NCBI GenBank assembly: GCA_947302275.1 | Contig: CAMYUW010000001.1 | Coordinates: 62,001-126,000, forward strand | Origin: an uncultured Prevotellaceae bacterium | Lineage (GTDB): Bacteria > Bacteroidota > Bacteroidia > Bacteroidales > Muribaculaceae | Direction: 5' to 3' | Length of the DNA stretch: 64,000 nucleotides | Part shown: in pieces, positions 26,849-36,261 of the stretch | How the letters are laid out: the number at the start of each line of letters is the position of its first letter | How positions within the stretch are numbered: the stretch's first letter is position 1 | Translations under genes and position numbers: made by a program | Notes under the pieces: generated by a model | Told to the model about the DNA's origin: nothing | Seen by the model: the letters and a program-made list of their open reading frames with translations, nothing else | Databases searched by the model: none

Positions 26849-27838
26849 TCAACTATGTGTTGCACGATAGTACTTGGCATATACCGAATAAAATTTCGAG
26901 TATAACCAGGGTTGATGATAAAAACAGTAAAGGCTTGCCCTCACTGGCCACTTGAGCTCGCTGTGCATCAGTTCATCAATAGTCTGACTGTATATTGAGC
27001 TGCAGCGAGCGTCCACTTCTTCTGCATATTCAGTGTTGCGGGCATTGTCTCTGGTGTTCAGCATCACTTTATAGGTGTACAACAGGCACCATGACCGGTA
27101 TTTGGTGTACTCCTTTGGCAAGTCGTTCAAGCACATCAAGAAGGTGTTCAATCGATTCACTGTCGTCCGATTGACACCAGCATTCTCGTGGGTGACTGAG
27201 TCAAGCCTGACACGGTAGCCATAAAGTGGTTGTTCCACAATGACGGCTTTTTTCATCTTGACACACAATCGGGTTATCCACTCAACATCCTCGGCGCCAA
27301 TGGTTTTAAACCTATCCTCGCCGATAAATTCTCGATTATAAAGCTTGCACCACACAACAGGATAGCCAAACTGATTACCCTTGAACAGGCAACTCATGTA
27401 CTGCTGCTGGCTATGTTCATTCATCTCGGGAACATCGCCTGATGACGCATCCCATTCGAGGGCAGTATTGTTATTGATAGTCGTGGCACGACCCATTGAG
27501 AAATCGCAGTCTGGCCTCAACTTCAATGCATCCGCCAAACGCTGTAGCATTGTCGGAGCGATCACATCATCGGCATCAACAAAGGAGATGAACTCGCCAG
27601 TGGACTTCTCGAGACCAGCGTTTCTCGCTTTTGACACGCCGTTATTGTCCTGATGGATCACGACGACCCTGGGGTCACGTGAAGCGTACTCATCACAGAT
27701 TTTTCCCGAAGCATCGGTAGAGCCGTCATTAACCAAAATGAGCTCGAACGTTGTCAAGGTCGAAGCCAGTATGCTGTCAACGCATGCTCGAAGGTAGTTT
27801 TCAACATTATAGACGGGAACAATGACCGATATCTTCAT
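26849..27838 (-). CDS. GT2-family glycosyltransferase, first gene of the polysaccharide operon
   Basis: A 329-residue GT-A enzyme: ISVIVPVYNVENYLRACV at the N terminus, LILVNDGSTDASGKICDE near residue 33, and SFVDADDVIAPTM near residue 88 for metal and sugar binding. GAEDVEWITRL near residue 182 fits the catalytic acid region. It has a non-membrane C terminus. It is the first gene read from the promoter at 28077-28108, with an untranslated leader of about 230 bases. Donor sugar unknown. Confidence 0.9.
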   Translation of the reverse strand: MKISVIVPVYNVENYLRACVDSILASTLTTFELILVNDGSTDASGKICDEYASRDPRVVVIHQDNNGVSKARNAGLEKSTGEFISFVDADDVIAPTMLQRLADALKLRPDCDFSMGRATTINNNTALEWDASSGDVPEMNEHSQQQYMSCLFKGNQFGYPVVWCKLYNREFIGEDRFKTIGAEDVEWITRLCVKMKKAVIVEQPLYGYRVRLDSVTHENAGVNRTTVNRLNTFLMCLNDLPKEYTKYRSWCLLYTYKVMLNTRDNARNTEYAEEVDARCSSIYSQTIDELMHSELKWPVRASLYCFYHQPWLYSKFYSVYAKYYRATHS

Positions 27839-28076
27839 GGTTTTCCTCTAAGGGCCGAGTCAGCGGATTCTAACGTGAATCACCAGCCTTTTAACAGAAT
27901 CATCAGGCACAAAGAAAGGGTCACCACATCTCAAGGGAATGGTGCGCCAATGGAGAGCGGGTAAAGCTGCGGACACTATCGCAGTAGTCATTATCAGCAA
28001 GTTACCTGTTGTATGTCATGAATCACGCCATGATTTGGCACAGCCAGTGGGCTCAAATCACGTTAGATTCAACCTG

Positions 28077-28108
28077 CAAAATTAAGTTTTATATTTCAAA
28101 CACGCAAA
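28077..28108 (-). promoter_or_regulatory. Promoter of the surface-polysaccharide operon
   Basis: Minus strand: TTTG (28108-28105), a 20-base spacer, then TAATTTTG (28084-28077), matching both boxes of the Bacteroides consensus. Transcription would start near 28070, about 230 bases before the first gene, leaving a long leader where termination control could act. I see no invertible-promoter repeats flanking it. Confidence 0.65.
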
Positions 28109-28263
28109 TTTACAGCCTAAATATCACGCAACCTCAGCCCAAAAGTCAATATACCGGAAACAATTATGATCGTGTATCTCACAAAAGATCAAAAGTAAAT
28201 GGCGACAGTTCTTGATAACAACATGGAAATTTCGATTAACAGCTAATATTTTAACACAAAAAT

Positions 28264-28295
28264 GTTGCAAATCATCAAAATGTGGAATATCTTTG
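28264..28295 (+). promoter_or_regulatory. Promoter of the leucine-rich repeat gene
   Basis: GTTG at 28264-28267, a 20-base spacer and TATCTTTG at 28288-28295 on the plus strand, matching the -7 consensus fully and the -33 box in three of four bases. The start of transcription would be near 28302, giving a leader of about 115 bases before the ATG at 28417. Confidence 0.6.
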
Positions 28296-28416
28296 CGGGT
28301 TGAACTTAGCATTTATTTGGCAACTGACAGGCAGCCCATAGCCAGCCATCTTTTGCCAAAGCCAACAGGCAATCGCTCTTTCGAACAAACTACATAGACT
28401 TCAAAATCAATTAATT

Positions 28417-31400
28417 ATGATGAAACAATTACTCATCCGAACATGTTTTGCCGTGCTGCTGGCTCTTTTCACTAGCATTGGAGCACGGGCAAGCGTGACG
28501 CTCAACTCGACCAACTTCCCTGACGCAAATTTCAGGAACGCGTTGGCGCCCTACGCTACAAATGGAGTGATCGATGAGACGACCCTCACCGAGCTCGATG
28601 TCTCCAGAGTGAGTACCAATCTCACCATTACAAACCTCACGGGTCTGCAACTACTGACAGGCCTCACTACTTTGGACATCAGCGGCCAGAGCACTTTGGC
28701 CACTGGTGCCAACATCAGTAACCTGACTGCATTGAGGACCCTCAAGGCGAGCAACTGCAATATTTCCTCACTGAGGAATACTCTTGAAACCGGAACCCAC
28801 GCTGGTGCTGGTCTTCAGATCAGCAGTGACCTCAACATTGAATATCTAGACTTGTCCTACAATGCCAACTTCTATTACAGCGGCAACTTATCTCACTTGC
28901 ACAACCTGAAGATCCTGTTGTTGAACAACTGTACCAACTACGACTATTGGGAAACAACTCCAGGCAGTGCAATGGCCAATCTTGAGTGGCTGGACATCAG
29001 TCATACCAAATGTGACCGCATCTATCTGCCCAACTCCACCAAGCTGCGGCACTTGAAGGCCGCCGGTACGAAGTTGATTGGCTTTAGTTCCGGAGCTGGT
29101 TACTCAAACACCACGCCAACCGCCGGCTATATCCAGTTGCCGACCAATTTGGCGACACTTGAGTACTTAAATCTTGCAGACTGTACTTCAACCCTCACAT
29201 CATTCAGGGCTATGTATGATCATTACAACATCTCTTGTCTGGACACCCTGATCCTTACCAACAACACGAATCTGGGATGGTCAAATCACGGATTTGAAGC
29301 CCAAACAGGCCTAACCTATCTGGACGTCACCAACTGCAAGGTCTCTACAGCAGGTCCCGATTACATACCCAATTTTGATCATTTGAACAACCTTGAGACC
29401 CTGCTTTATGGCGAGAATCCCAATGTGGGTTACCTAAGGCTCACCGGCAACCCCCATCTCAAGACCCTGGATTTGCACGGTAACACCAGCCTGACGATGC
29501 TTGCTTTGGTTAACTGCGGCCTGCCCCGCAACGACCTGAGCATTAACGACACCAACTGTCCTGCATTTACTGGCTTGAAGTTAAACAACAACGGCTATGA
29601 GTCGATTGCCCAAGCCATGGCCAATGCATCGGCTTGGGGTGTGGATACTGAAAACATCAAATTCCTGTATTTGGAAAACAATAGCGGATTCACCGGAGGC
29701 CCCTTGACGATGGGACCTGATGATTGTCACGGACTAACGGGTATCGACTTGAGCAACAACGGCTTCACTAGTTTCACCGCCGAGAGCCTCCCCTCAAGCC
29801 TTACCGCCCTCATGCTGGGCAAGAATCCGGCGTTGACCCGCTTGGAGATGCACAACAACCCAGGCATCACCACCATGGCGGCCGACACCGTGATGAGGGA
29901 TGGCAGCGGCCTGTACCTGCTGGGCAATACAGCATTGCACTATATGGACATCAGCGGCACCGCCGATCAGCCCAACTATTTCCAGCGCATCGGCAACAAC
30001 GGGTCGCTCAACGGTGTGCCCATCGACACCATTAAGGCAAGCTACAACAAGTTCTATACTTTCAGGAACCTGGTCGAAGTGCCAGGCAACGTCTATGAGC
30101 ACTGGGGCTGGAAAGACTACTCACGTCCTACTGCCACCTCCCCTTACACTCTTGTCAATAGGTATACTGTTGATCATGATCCAGACACAGGTCAGGCTTG
30201 GCGTTACAAGAGTTACTGGCCTACTATGAGCGCCATGCCCGACAGCGCTTCACTTGAGCAACTGCCCGATCTCAGGTATCTCGACCTGAGTCACTGCAAT
30301 CTCAAGGATTCGGTTTATCTTCACAAGAACACAGAGCTCCGTTACCTCGACGTGAGTCACAATCGCACCATCAAACCATTTACAGGATCTGGTGATAAGG
30401 GCTCAGCATATAGGGCTTCCCTCAAACCCAACGAAGAGTTTAACCGAAGTTTTGAAGACTACAAGAAATATGTCTGGCTGACGTCAAATACCGATGATAT
30501 TGAGCATTTTACCAATGACCGTAATGACACTACCGGCTTGTACATCCTTGACTTGATGGATAACACCAAGCTGGAATACCTCGACATCAGTTACACTGGT
30601 ATTGAGCAGACTGCCGCGACCCATTGCCATGTAGCAAATGCCCGTTACGTCTGGATTCAAGACTTACCCTATCTTAAGTACTTCTATGCCAACTATAACG
30701 GTATGAGGTCAATGGGTATCGGCACATTGAGAGGCAAGCACAGGTCCTCAACTGATGCTGATACCGAGGGTCTCAAGTCCCTGGAAAGGTTGTCAGTCAT
30801 CGGCATGCGTGGCACTGACAAGACGACCATGCAGGGCTCAATTAACTTCAGGGAGAACACGGTTTGCACCAAGTTGCACTATATCAATCTAGCATACTCC
30901 CGTTTTGACTCGATCGGCGTTTACATCCCCACTGTTGACACGCTCATCGTCAAGGGCAACCCACTGCACAAACTGAATATGCAAAAGGTGACCAACATCA
31001 CCTATCTGGATGCCCGCGAGTGCGCGTTCAAGCTGCGTGGTTATGATGTCGAGACTGGAGACATTTTCTTCCCTGATGCCAATGTCTATAAGAATGGAGC
31101 GCGCGAAGGCGGCGATTATAGCGGCGCTGTGACCTCTTCGCTGAGCGGACTGCGTGAAGTCAGAGCCTACGAACGCCCTTACCTCACCACTGTACTGCTC
31201 GACAACTGCAATGCGTTGCGCGACGTCTATTGCTTCAAGAATCCCATGTTGCCCAAGATTCACGGCTTCGAGAATCTGGCTTATAACAAGTCATGGGACG
31301 CTCAATACAATCTCCCAACGGTGGATGCCGACTCGTTGAATCTCGTTTGGGTCAACGACAATACTATATTTAATGAATTGGATCTTTCCAAGAACGATAA

Positions 31401-32688
31401 TCTTCAGTACCTGCATGCCTACAATGACAAGGCGCTAGGTACCGCTTTGGGCCAAAATGGCATGAACCTGAAAGAGAACGTGAACCTGGTGACTGCCTGG
31501 GTTTCAAACTCCAACTTGCAGAAGTTCACCAACTTTGATGCCAACAGGAGGGCAAACCAGGAGAATCTAGACACGCTGAAGATCTGGCAGAATCCGCTTC
31601 TTGACCACTTGGACACGGACAAACACCCCAATCTGAGGTATTTAGACCTACGCAACTGCATGGTCCGCAATCTTGATGTAAGCGGAAATGCCCAACTTAC
31701 CTACTTTGATTGCAGCAATTTGGACAGCATCTCGGCAGGCTGGACGGCATTTAACAACTATGGTTATACCATGCCTAGGCAAGTGCCCACCAGCATGAAC
31801 GAACCTGGCAAGAACAGCATTGCCGACCTGAACTTCAGCAGCAATGCGCTAAAAGTCGTGCACGCTGATAACAATGACTTGTACAGCCTCAAGGGCTTGG
31901 CGAACAATCCCAACCTGAACACACTCACCTATAGCCATAACCACATCTGTGCGATTGACCTGAGCGGTTGTCCCAACATCGGCACTTACAATTGTGCCCA
32001 CAATGTAAGGGGCCTGATACCAGGAGAGTTATCTGTCTGGTACACCACCGAGAATGGTGTCAGGACCATGCATGAGATGTACTATTTCCAATTGGAGGAG
32101 AATGCGGGTGATGCATTACCTTCTATGCCAGCAGGATACAACACCTTCTTGGGAAGCAAGGATGGTCAAGACTCCATTGAAACCGCATCATCAACGCCTC
32201 CATATATGAGAAATTTGACTAACGACGGATTTGACCCGACAAAGGTAATCCGCTTCACAGTCAACGCTTCTGGTCCTTACGTGGGCACAAGAGGCAGGGA
32301 AAACAGCACACCTAGCGGTGCCCCCAGCAGAGTTACTGTTGATCCCAGTGATGACTTGCAACTTGACCTGAGCACCATCTATGGTACAGTTGCTGTGATC
32401 AAGTATATGGATCCTGAACGCAACTACATCGAGTATCTATATGATGACGGTCGCCCCAGCACTTCGAAAGCTGGTGGTGGCTCAGGCTTTGGCCTCGCAT
32501 GGGGACCTCCGGGAATACCGACGAGCATTGACGAAACGACCGCCAATGGCCTAGAGGAACTCACCGTGGTGAGCGAACGGTATTATGATGCTGCCGGTAT
32601 CGAGCACAGCGAGCCCATCAATGGTATGAACATTGTAGTTCGGCAGATGAGCGACGGTTCTACCCAAACTATCAAGGTGCTGAAATAA
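28417..32688 (+). CDS. Giant secreted leucine-rich repeat protein, BspA-like
   Basis: A 1423-residue protein. Residues 1-25 form a signal peptide (LLIRTCFAVLLALFTSIGARA). The mature part opens with NSTNFPDANFRNALAPY, a common N-terminal unit of Bacteroidales leucine-rich proteins, then irregular LRR units of the form YLDLSxNxxL run to about residue 1200. The last 40 residues (RYYDAAGIEHSEPINGMNIV followed by SDGSTQTIKVLK) look like a type IX secretion sorting tail and match the tail of the protein at 61579-62787. It is probably displayed on the cell surface for adhesion or binding. Single-gene unit between a promoter (28264) and a strong terminator (32712). Ligand unknown. Confidence 0.88.
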   Translation: MMKQLLIRTCFAVLLALFTSIGARASVTLNSTNFPDANFRNALAPYATNGVIDETTLTELDVSRVSTNLTITNLTGLQLLTGLTTLDISGQSTLATGANISNLTALRTLKASNCNISSLRNTLETGTHAGAGLQISSDLNIEYLDLSYNANFYYSGNLSHLHNLKILLLNNCTNYDYWETTPGSAMANLEWLDISHTKCDRIYLPNSTKLRHLKAAGTKLIGFSSGAGYSNTTPTAGYIQLPTNLATLEYLNLADCTSTLTSFRAMYDHYNISCLDTLILTNNTNLGWSNHGFEAQTGLTYLDVTNCKVSTAGPDYIPNFDHLNNLETLLYGENPNVGYLRLTGNPHLKTLDLHGNTSLTMLALVNCGLPRNDLSINDTNCPAFTGLKLNNNGYESIAQAMANASAWGVDTENIKFLYLENNSGFTGGPLTMGPDDCHGLTGIDLSNNGFTSFTAESLPSSLTALMLGKNPALTRLEMHNNPGITTMAADTVMRDGSGLYLLGNTALHYMDISGTADQPNYFQRIGNNGSLNGVPIDTIKASYNKFYTFRNLVEVPGNVYEHWGWKDYSRPTATSPYTLVNRYTVDHDPDTGQAWRYKSYWPTMSAMPDSASLEQLPDLRYLDLSHCNLKDSVYLHKNTELRYLDVSHNRTIKPFTGSGDKGSAYRASLKPNEEFNRSFEDYKKYVWLTSNTDDIEHFTNDRNDTTGLYILDLMDNTKLEYLDISYTGIEQTAATHCHVANARYVWIQDLPYLKYFYANYNGMRSMGIGTLRGKHRSSTDADTEGLKSLERLSVIGMRGTDKTTMQGSINFRENTVCTKLHYINLAYSRFDSIGVYIPTVDTLIVKGNPLHKLNMQKVTNITYLDARECAFKLRGYDVETGDIFFPDANVYKNGAREGGDYSGAVTSSLSGLREVRAYERPYLTTVLLDNCNALRDVYCFKNPMLPKIHGFENLAYNKSWDAQYNLPTVDADSLNLVWVNDNTIFNELDLSKNDNLQYLHAYNDKALGTALGQNGMNLKENVNLVTAWVSNSNLQKFTNFDANRRANQENLDTLKIWQNPLLDHLDTDKHPNLRYLDLRNCMVRNLDVSGNAQLTYFDCSNLDSISAGWTAFNNYGYTMPRQVPTSMNEPGKNSIADLNFSSNALKVVHADNNDLYSLKGLANNPNLNTLTYSHNHICAIDLSGCPNIGTYNCAHNVRGLIPGELSVWYTTENGVRTMHEMYYFQLEENAGDALPSMPAGYNTFLGSKDGQDSIETASSTPPYMRNLTNDGFDPTKVIRFTVNASGPYVGTRGRENSTPSGAPSRVTVDPSDDLQLDLSTIYGTVAVIKYMDPERNYIEYLYDDGRPSTSKAGGGSGFGLAWGPPGIPTSIDETTANGLEELTVVSERYYDAAGIEHSEPINGMNIVVRQMSDGSTQTIKVLK

Positions 32689-32711
32689 TTCATTGCAACT
32701 CCTTAATACTC

Positions 32712-32748
32712 AACGAGAGGCGGTGCTAATACACCGTCTCTCGTTTTT
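32712..32748 (+). terminator. Rho-independent terminator after the LRR gene
   Basis: A 14-pair stem, AACGAGAGGCGGTG (32712-32725) with CACCGTCTCTCGTT (32732-32745), a 6-base loop and a run of T on the plus strand. It lies 24 bases after the LRR stop. Confidence 0.9.
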
Positions 32749-32767
32749 AGTCTATCAACAGCTTTGA

Positions 32768-34207
32768 TTATTCCTCACGCTGGCCCAAAGGTATGGACAA
32801 GCCAACCTGAGCGTTCAGGCAACGTGAATTATTACCCATGTACAAGTAATCGGTGCCAATGAATAAAGGTCCTGCCTTAACAGCGATTCCCAGCGACTTG
32901 CCACCACACATGATGGGCGAATAGCTCAAGGCAAGATCCACCAAACTGCTGGCATGATAACCTGCAGAAAATGTCAACTCACTCTCATTCTCCAAACGTG
33001 CAAAATGGCTGGTAAACAAGGCGCCAAGTCGAACTTTGTCATCAAGAACTCTGTACTCACCTCCCAGACTCATGGTAGAAGCGATACTCGTGGTCCTAGC
33101 TTTTGCCCCCTGATCATCGATGGTCAAACGGGCCATGTCCAAATTCAGTGCCTCACCTGTGCCGACAACAGTGGTGAAACGCAAGATGTCACCTGGGTTT
33201 TCTGCATCAAAGTTCAGATCCTCAGTATTGGCATGAGCTACCTTAGTTGAGCCCTTGACCCATCGGATGAAGCCCAGATCAGTCACGGCAGCCGATATTG
33301 TAAACTCGGGGGTAACATTATAGGCCAAACCCGCATCAATGGCCGCGCCAAGTCCCGATATGCCCATCCTAGACATCTTGAATTTGACATCATCAATATA
33401 GCCATCACTATTGGTAACCAAGTCAAGCCCATGGAAAGAGGTCACCAAATCAGCATCCACATCTATGGTGGCTGTTCCAGTAGCGTCAAGGAGTTCATCA
33501 GGTCCGGCAGTCGTCCAATCTATATTGGGGTCAATGCCCTGAAGGCGAGTATTAATCACAGCCTTGTTGACCTTAAAATCCACATTTCCAAGACCGAGAA
33601 GACCTTTTATTCGGCCACCAATGGTCAATCGATCGTTAAGAATGCGCGAATATCCAAAGCCGATTTCTGTATATAAATTAAGGCCCAACCTATTGCCACC
33701 GATTATACGGGTATAATCACTGTAATCATTGGTATTCATGCCCTTCATGTCGCGCATGAACGTGAACAGCTCACGCGCAACGCTCAGGTTACCGTCAGCG
33801 CGCAGGCTAATATTAAATGACATAAAACTGTTGCCATGCCATGTACCAACGGCAAACAAGTCACTCCCCATCGTTGCCATAGCCTTATTCTGGTCTTGAA
33901 GTCGGTTATAGAACTTGTCGGTGGTGTAGTAATCATCATCGCTGGCATTCTTGATCAGGTCAAAAATATCGCTCACGTTCAAGGCATTGGAGCGAATCAT
34001 CGCACTGGAGTTGCCTATTGCTGGAATGTGGATATAGCCTCTCACGGGTGCCAGGGCGGGATTGAGCTGCATACGATACTGGGCACCGTCCATAAAGTAG
34101 GACGTGCGCAGGTACTGTGCGCTAACACAGAGCGGGAACAAAAGGCAGGCCAGTATGAGGGCAGCCTGAATATAGCCCCAAAAAGCAGTAAACTTGCTCA
34201 TATTCAT
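32768..34207 (-). CDS. DUF5723-like outer membrane protein
   Basis: A 479-residue protein with a signal peptide (residues about 1-31, ending CVSAQ) and a mature part full of alternating beta strands, typical of a Bacteroidota outer membrane barrel of the DUF5723 type. Visible features: YFMDGAQYRMQLNPALAPVRG at the start (NPAL motif as in PorP/PorQ-like barrels), repeated GFGYSRILNDRLTIGGRIKG type strands, and a C-terminal LFIGTDYLYMG. Start at 34207, or two codons on at 34201. It is divergently arranged with pdxA. Its function is not known; relation to PorP-like barrels is a family-level impression. Confidence 0.75.
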   Translation of the reverse strand: MNMSKFTAFWGYIQAALILACLLFPLCVSAQYLRTSYFMDGAQYRMQLNPALAPVRGYIHIPAIGNSSAMIRSNALNVSDIFDLIKNASDDDYYTTDKFYNRLQDQNKAMATMGSDLFAVGTWHGNSFMSFNISLRADGNLSVARELFTFMRDMKGMNTNDYSDYTRIIGGNRLGLNLYTEIGFGYSRILNDRLTIGGRIKGLLGLGNVDFKVNKAVINTRLQGIDPNIDWTTAGPDELLDATGTATIDVDADLVTSFHGLDLVTNSDGYIDDVKFKMSRMGISGLGAAIDAGLAYNVTPEFTISAAVTDLGFIRWVKGSTKVAHANTEDLNFDAENPGDILRFTTVVGTGEALNLDMARLTIDDQGAKARTTSIASTMSLGGEYRVLDDKVRLGALFTSHFARLENESELTFSAGYHASSLVDLALSYSPIMCGGKSLGIAVKAGPLFIGTDYLYMGNNSRCLNAQVGLSIPLGQREE

Positions 34208-34267
34208 AGAGTTTTGGATAGAGTATCGGAAAACAGACGGGTAATTTAACCATCAGAAATCGAGGAG

Positions 34268-34301
34268 CAAAATTACAAAAAATATCACACTGAGCGTCAA
34301 A
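34268..34301 (-). promoter_or_regulatory. Probable promoter of the DUF5723 gene
   Basis: Minus strand: TTTG (34301-34298), a 22-base spacer and TAATTTTG (34275-34268). The -7 box is a full match; the spacer is two or three bases long for the consensus. It lies 61 bases upstream of the gene. Confidence 0.5.
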
Positions 34302-34319
34302 TCCAACAGAAAATGGAGA
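34299..34319 (+). repeat. 21-base sequence shared with 49774-49794 (copy 1)
   Basis: AAATCCAACAGAAAATGGAG followed by A is found here and, identical over 21 bases, at 49774-49794. Both copies are intergenic. Here it lies between the divergent promoters of DUF5723 and pdxA; the second copy forms the left arm of a terminator-like hairpin. Confidence 0.7.
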
Positions 34320-34338
34320 GCATGGCGCAATTTTTTTG

Positions 34339-34346
34339 TACCTTTG
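34339..34346 (+). promoter_or_regulatory. Promoter -7 element for pdxA
   Basis: TACCTTTG at 34339-34346 on the plus strand, full match to TAnnTTTG, 53 bases before the chosen pdxA start. The -33 region is poor (ATGG at 34313-34316). The string TACCTTTGCA is the same as at the tRNA promoter. Confidence 0.55.
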
Positions 34347-34398
34347 CAGTTAAAATCATTATCAACACCTTTATTTATTGAAGAAAATACTTTTCACA

Positions 34399-35502
34399 AT
34401 GAGTGATAATAATAAGAAAAAAATAAAAGTGGGCATCACGCTGGGTGACACCAACGGCATAGGCATAGAAGTCGCACTTAAAGCTATCAGCGTGCCCGAA
34501 ATGATGGATTTGTGCATACCCGTCCTGTACGGCTCGGGCAAGATTGTGAGCTACCACAGGAATGCATGCAATATACCTGGTTTCCAGATTAATCACGCCA
34601 AGAGTGCCACGCAACTCAAGGAAACCATGCCCAACCTCGTGGAATGCATTGATCAGGAAATCAAGGTGGAACTGGGTCAGCCCAGCAAGCAAGCCGGCTT
34701 GGCTGCCTTCACCGCGCTTGAAGCCGCCGTTCGCGACCTCAAGTCTGGCCTTATCGACGTGCTGGTTACAGCTCCAATCAATAAGGATAACATCCAGAGT
34801 GAGCAATTCAAGTTCCCCGGCCACACCGAGTACCTCGAGAGTGCTGCCGGTGATGGCGGCAAAGCCCTGATGCTCATGTGCACTACCAACCTGCGCATTG
34901 CCTTGGCAACTGCCCATCTGCCGTTGGCTCAAGTACCCAACGCCCTAACCGTAGAAGGCATTCGCGAGAAGTTACAGTTGCTTAACATGTCGTTGAAACG
35001 CGACTTTAATATCGACGGACCACGCATTGCAGTGCTGTCTCTCAACCCCCATGCAGGAGAAAATGGCATCCTCGGCACCGAGGAGCGTGATATCATCCAA
35101 CCAGCCATGCAACAATCGCTCGACGAGGATGGCGTGCAATGTTTCGGCCCCTATGCCGCTGACGGTTTCTTCGGCGCACGGCACTACAGGCGCTTTGACG
35201 GCGTACTGGCCATGTATCATGACCAGGGACTGGCCCCATTCAAGACCATCGCCATGGACGAGGGCGTGAACTTTACCGCCGGTTTACCCATCGTGCGCAC
35301 AAGCCCCGATCACGGTACAGGCTATGACATCGCCGGACAGGGCATCGCCAACGAGTCCTCGATGCGCCACGCAATCTATACCGCCATCGACGTTTACCGC
35401 AACCGTATCAGTTATGATGAGTCTCGACTGAATCCGCTGCCCAAACTCTTCCAGGACCGCGGTCGTGATAATGTGAAATTGGATTTAACCAAAGGTGAAT
35501 AA
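34399..35502 (+). CDS. pdxA: 4-hydroxythreonine-4-phosphate dehydrogenase
   Basis: A 367-residue enzyme of pyridoxal phosphate biosynthesis, which oxidises 4-phosphohydroxy-threonine. Family signatures: GITLGDTNGIGIEVALKA at the N terminus, TAPINKDNIQ near residue 125, and metal-ligand histidines in FPGHTEYLE, NPHAGENG and YHDQGLAPFKT. I chose the ATG at 34399-34401; a TTG at 34378 is in frame but less likely. It heads a run with a HAD gene (31 bases on) and a nucleotidyltransferase gene. The usual partner pdxJ is not nearby. Since PdxA homologues can act on related phosphorylated hydroxy acids, a role tied to the neighbours cannot be excluded. Confidence 0.94.
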   Translation: MSDNNKKKIKVGITLGDTNGIGIEVALKAISVPEMMDLCIPVLYGSGKIVSYHRNACNIPGFQINHAKSATQLKETMPNLVECIDQEIKVELGQPSKQAGLAAFTALEAAVRDLKSGLIDVLVTAPINKDNIQSEQFKFPGHTEYLESAAGDGGKALMLMCTTNLRIALATAHLPLAQVPNALTVEGIREKLQLLNMSLKRDFNIDGPRIAVLSLNPHAGENGILGTEERDIIQPAMQQSLDEDGVQCFGPYAADGFFGARHYRRFDGVLAMYHDQGLAPFKTIAMDEGVNFTAGLPIVRTSPDHGTGYDIAGQGIANESSMRHAIYTAIDVYRNRISYDESRLNPLPKLFQDRGRDNVKLDLTKGE

Positions 35503-35533
35503 GCACTTTTTTACCCATCATTTTCACTAGAGT

Positions 35534-36235
35534 ATGATAAAGGGCATCATTTTTGATTACGGAGGCACACTCGACAGCCGTGGAGTACACTGGAGCGAAG
35601 TGTTGTGGCAAGGGTATCAACAGGTGGGGGTTCCCATTGATAAGGAAACATTCAGGACTGCATACGTAGAGGGTGAGCGCGCCCTAGCTCGTGAACGAAT
35701 TATCCTACCTCAAGACAATTTCTTGACGCTCCTACTCAAAAAAGTAGCGCTTGAAATCAGCTACCTGCCTATCCAACCAGACACTGCAACAAGTGCACGA
35801 TGGACGGAGCAGATTGCCAACTACTGTGATAATGCTGCCCGCTCATGCATCGACGAAGCGCGATCCATGCTCGAAGACTTGAACAAACGATACCCGATGA
35901 TGCTAGTAAGCAATTTCTATGGCAACATCGACGAGGTACTGCGGGCTTATGGCATCCGCCATCTGTTCAAAGGAATTATTGAAAGTGCGGTAGTGGGAGT
36001 CCGCAAGCCCAACCCTACCCTGTTTCGCCTGGGCGTTGATGCCCTGGAACTGAAGCCCGAAGATGTGCTAGTTGTGGGTGACAGCTTGCGCAAGGATATT
36101 GAGCCTGCCGAGTCCCTCGGTTGCCATGTGCTGTGGCTCAAGGGCAAAGGATGGACCGATGAGGAAGATCGCCAAACCCACCCAAATACAATCACCCGCA
36201 TTACCGAAGTGACCGAGTGTCTAAAAAAGTTTTAA
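35534..36235 (+). CDS. HAD-superfamily hydrolase with DYGGT motif
   Basis: A 233-residue HAD protein. Motif I is IFDYGGTLDSRG: the nucleophile Asp is present but the second Asp (acid-base, two residues on) is Gly. Motif II is LVSNFYGN, motif III lysine lies in GVRKPNPTLF and motif IV is VVGDSLRKDIEPA. Such +2 substitutions are known among HAD members with altered chemistry, so ordinary phosphatase activity is not certain. It stands between pdxA and a nucleotidyltransferase, 26 bases before the latter. It could clear a phosphorylated intermediate of the same operon; substrate unknown. Confidence 0.85.
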   Translation: MIKGIIFDYGGTLDSRGVHWSEVLWQGYQQVGVPIDKETFRTAYVEGERALARERIILPQDNFLTLLLKKVALEISYLPIQPDTATSARWTEQIANYCDNAARSCIDEARSMLEDLNKRYPMMLVSNFYGNIDEVLRAYGIRHLFKGIIESAVVGVRKPNPTLFRLGVDALELKPEDVLVVGDSLRKDIEPAESLGCHVLWLKGKGWTDEEDRQTHPNTITRITEVTECLKKF

Positions 36236-36261
36236 TTACAGAGTAATCAGATAACTACATT

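Larger units (their letters stand above)
27839..28416. other. 578-base divergent intergenic region
   Basis: No credible gene here. It holds two divergent promoters (28077-28108 leftwards, 28288-28295 rightwards) and about 230 bases of leader for the polysaccharide operon (27839 to about 28070). The leader contains a small hairpin, CTGCG/CGCAG, at 27968-27985 but no clear terminator. The part between the promoters is A+T rich. Confidence 0.6.

Noticed and set aside
27968..27985. Hairpin in the operon leader as a riboswitch
   Set aside because: Only five base pairs and no conserved aptamer sequence that I recognise.
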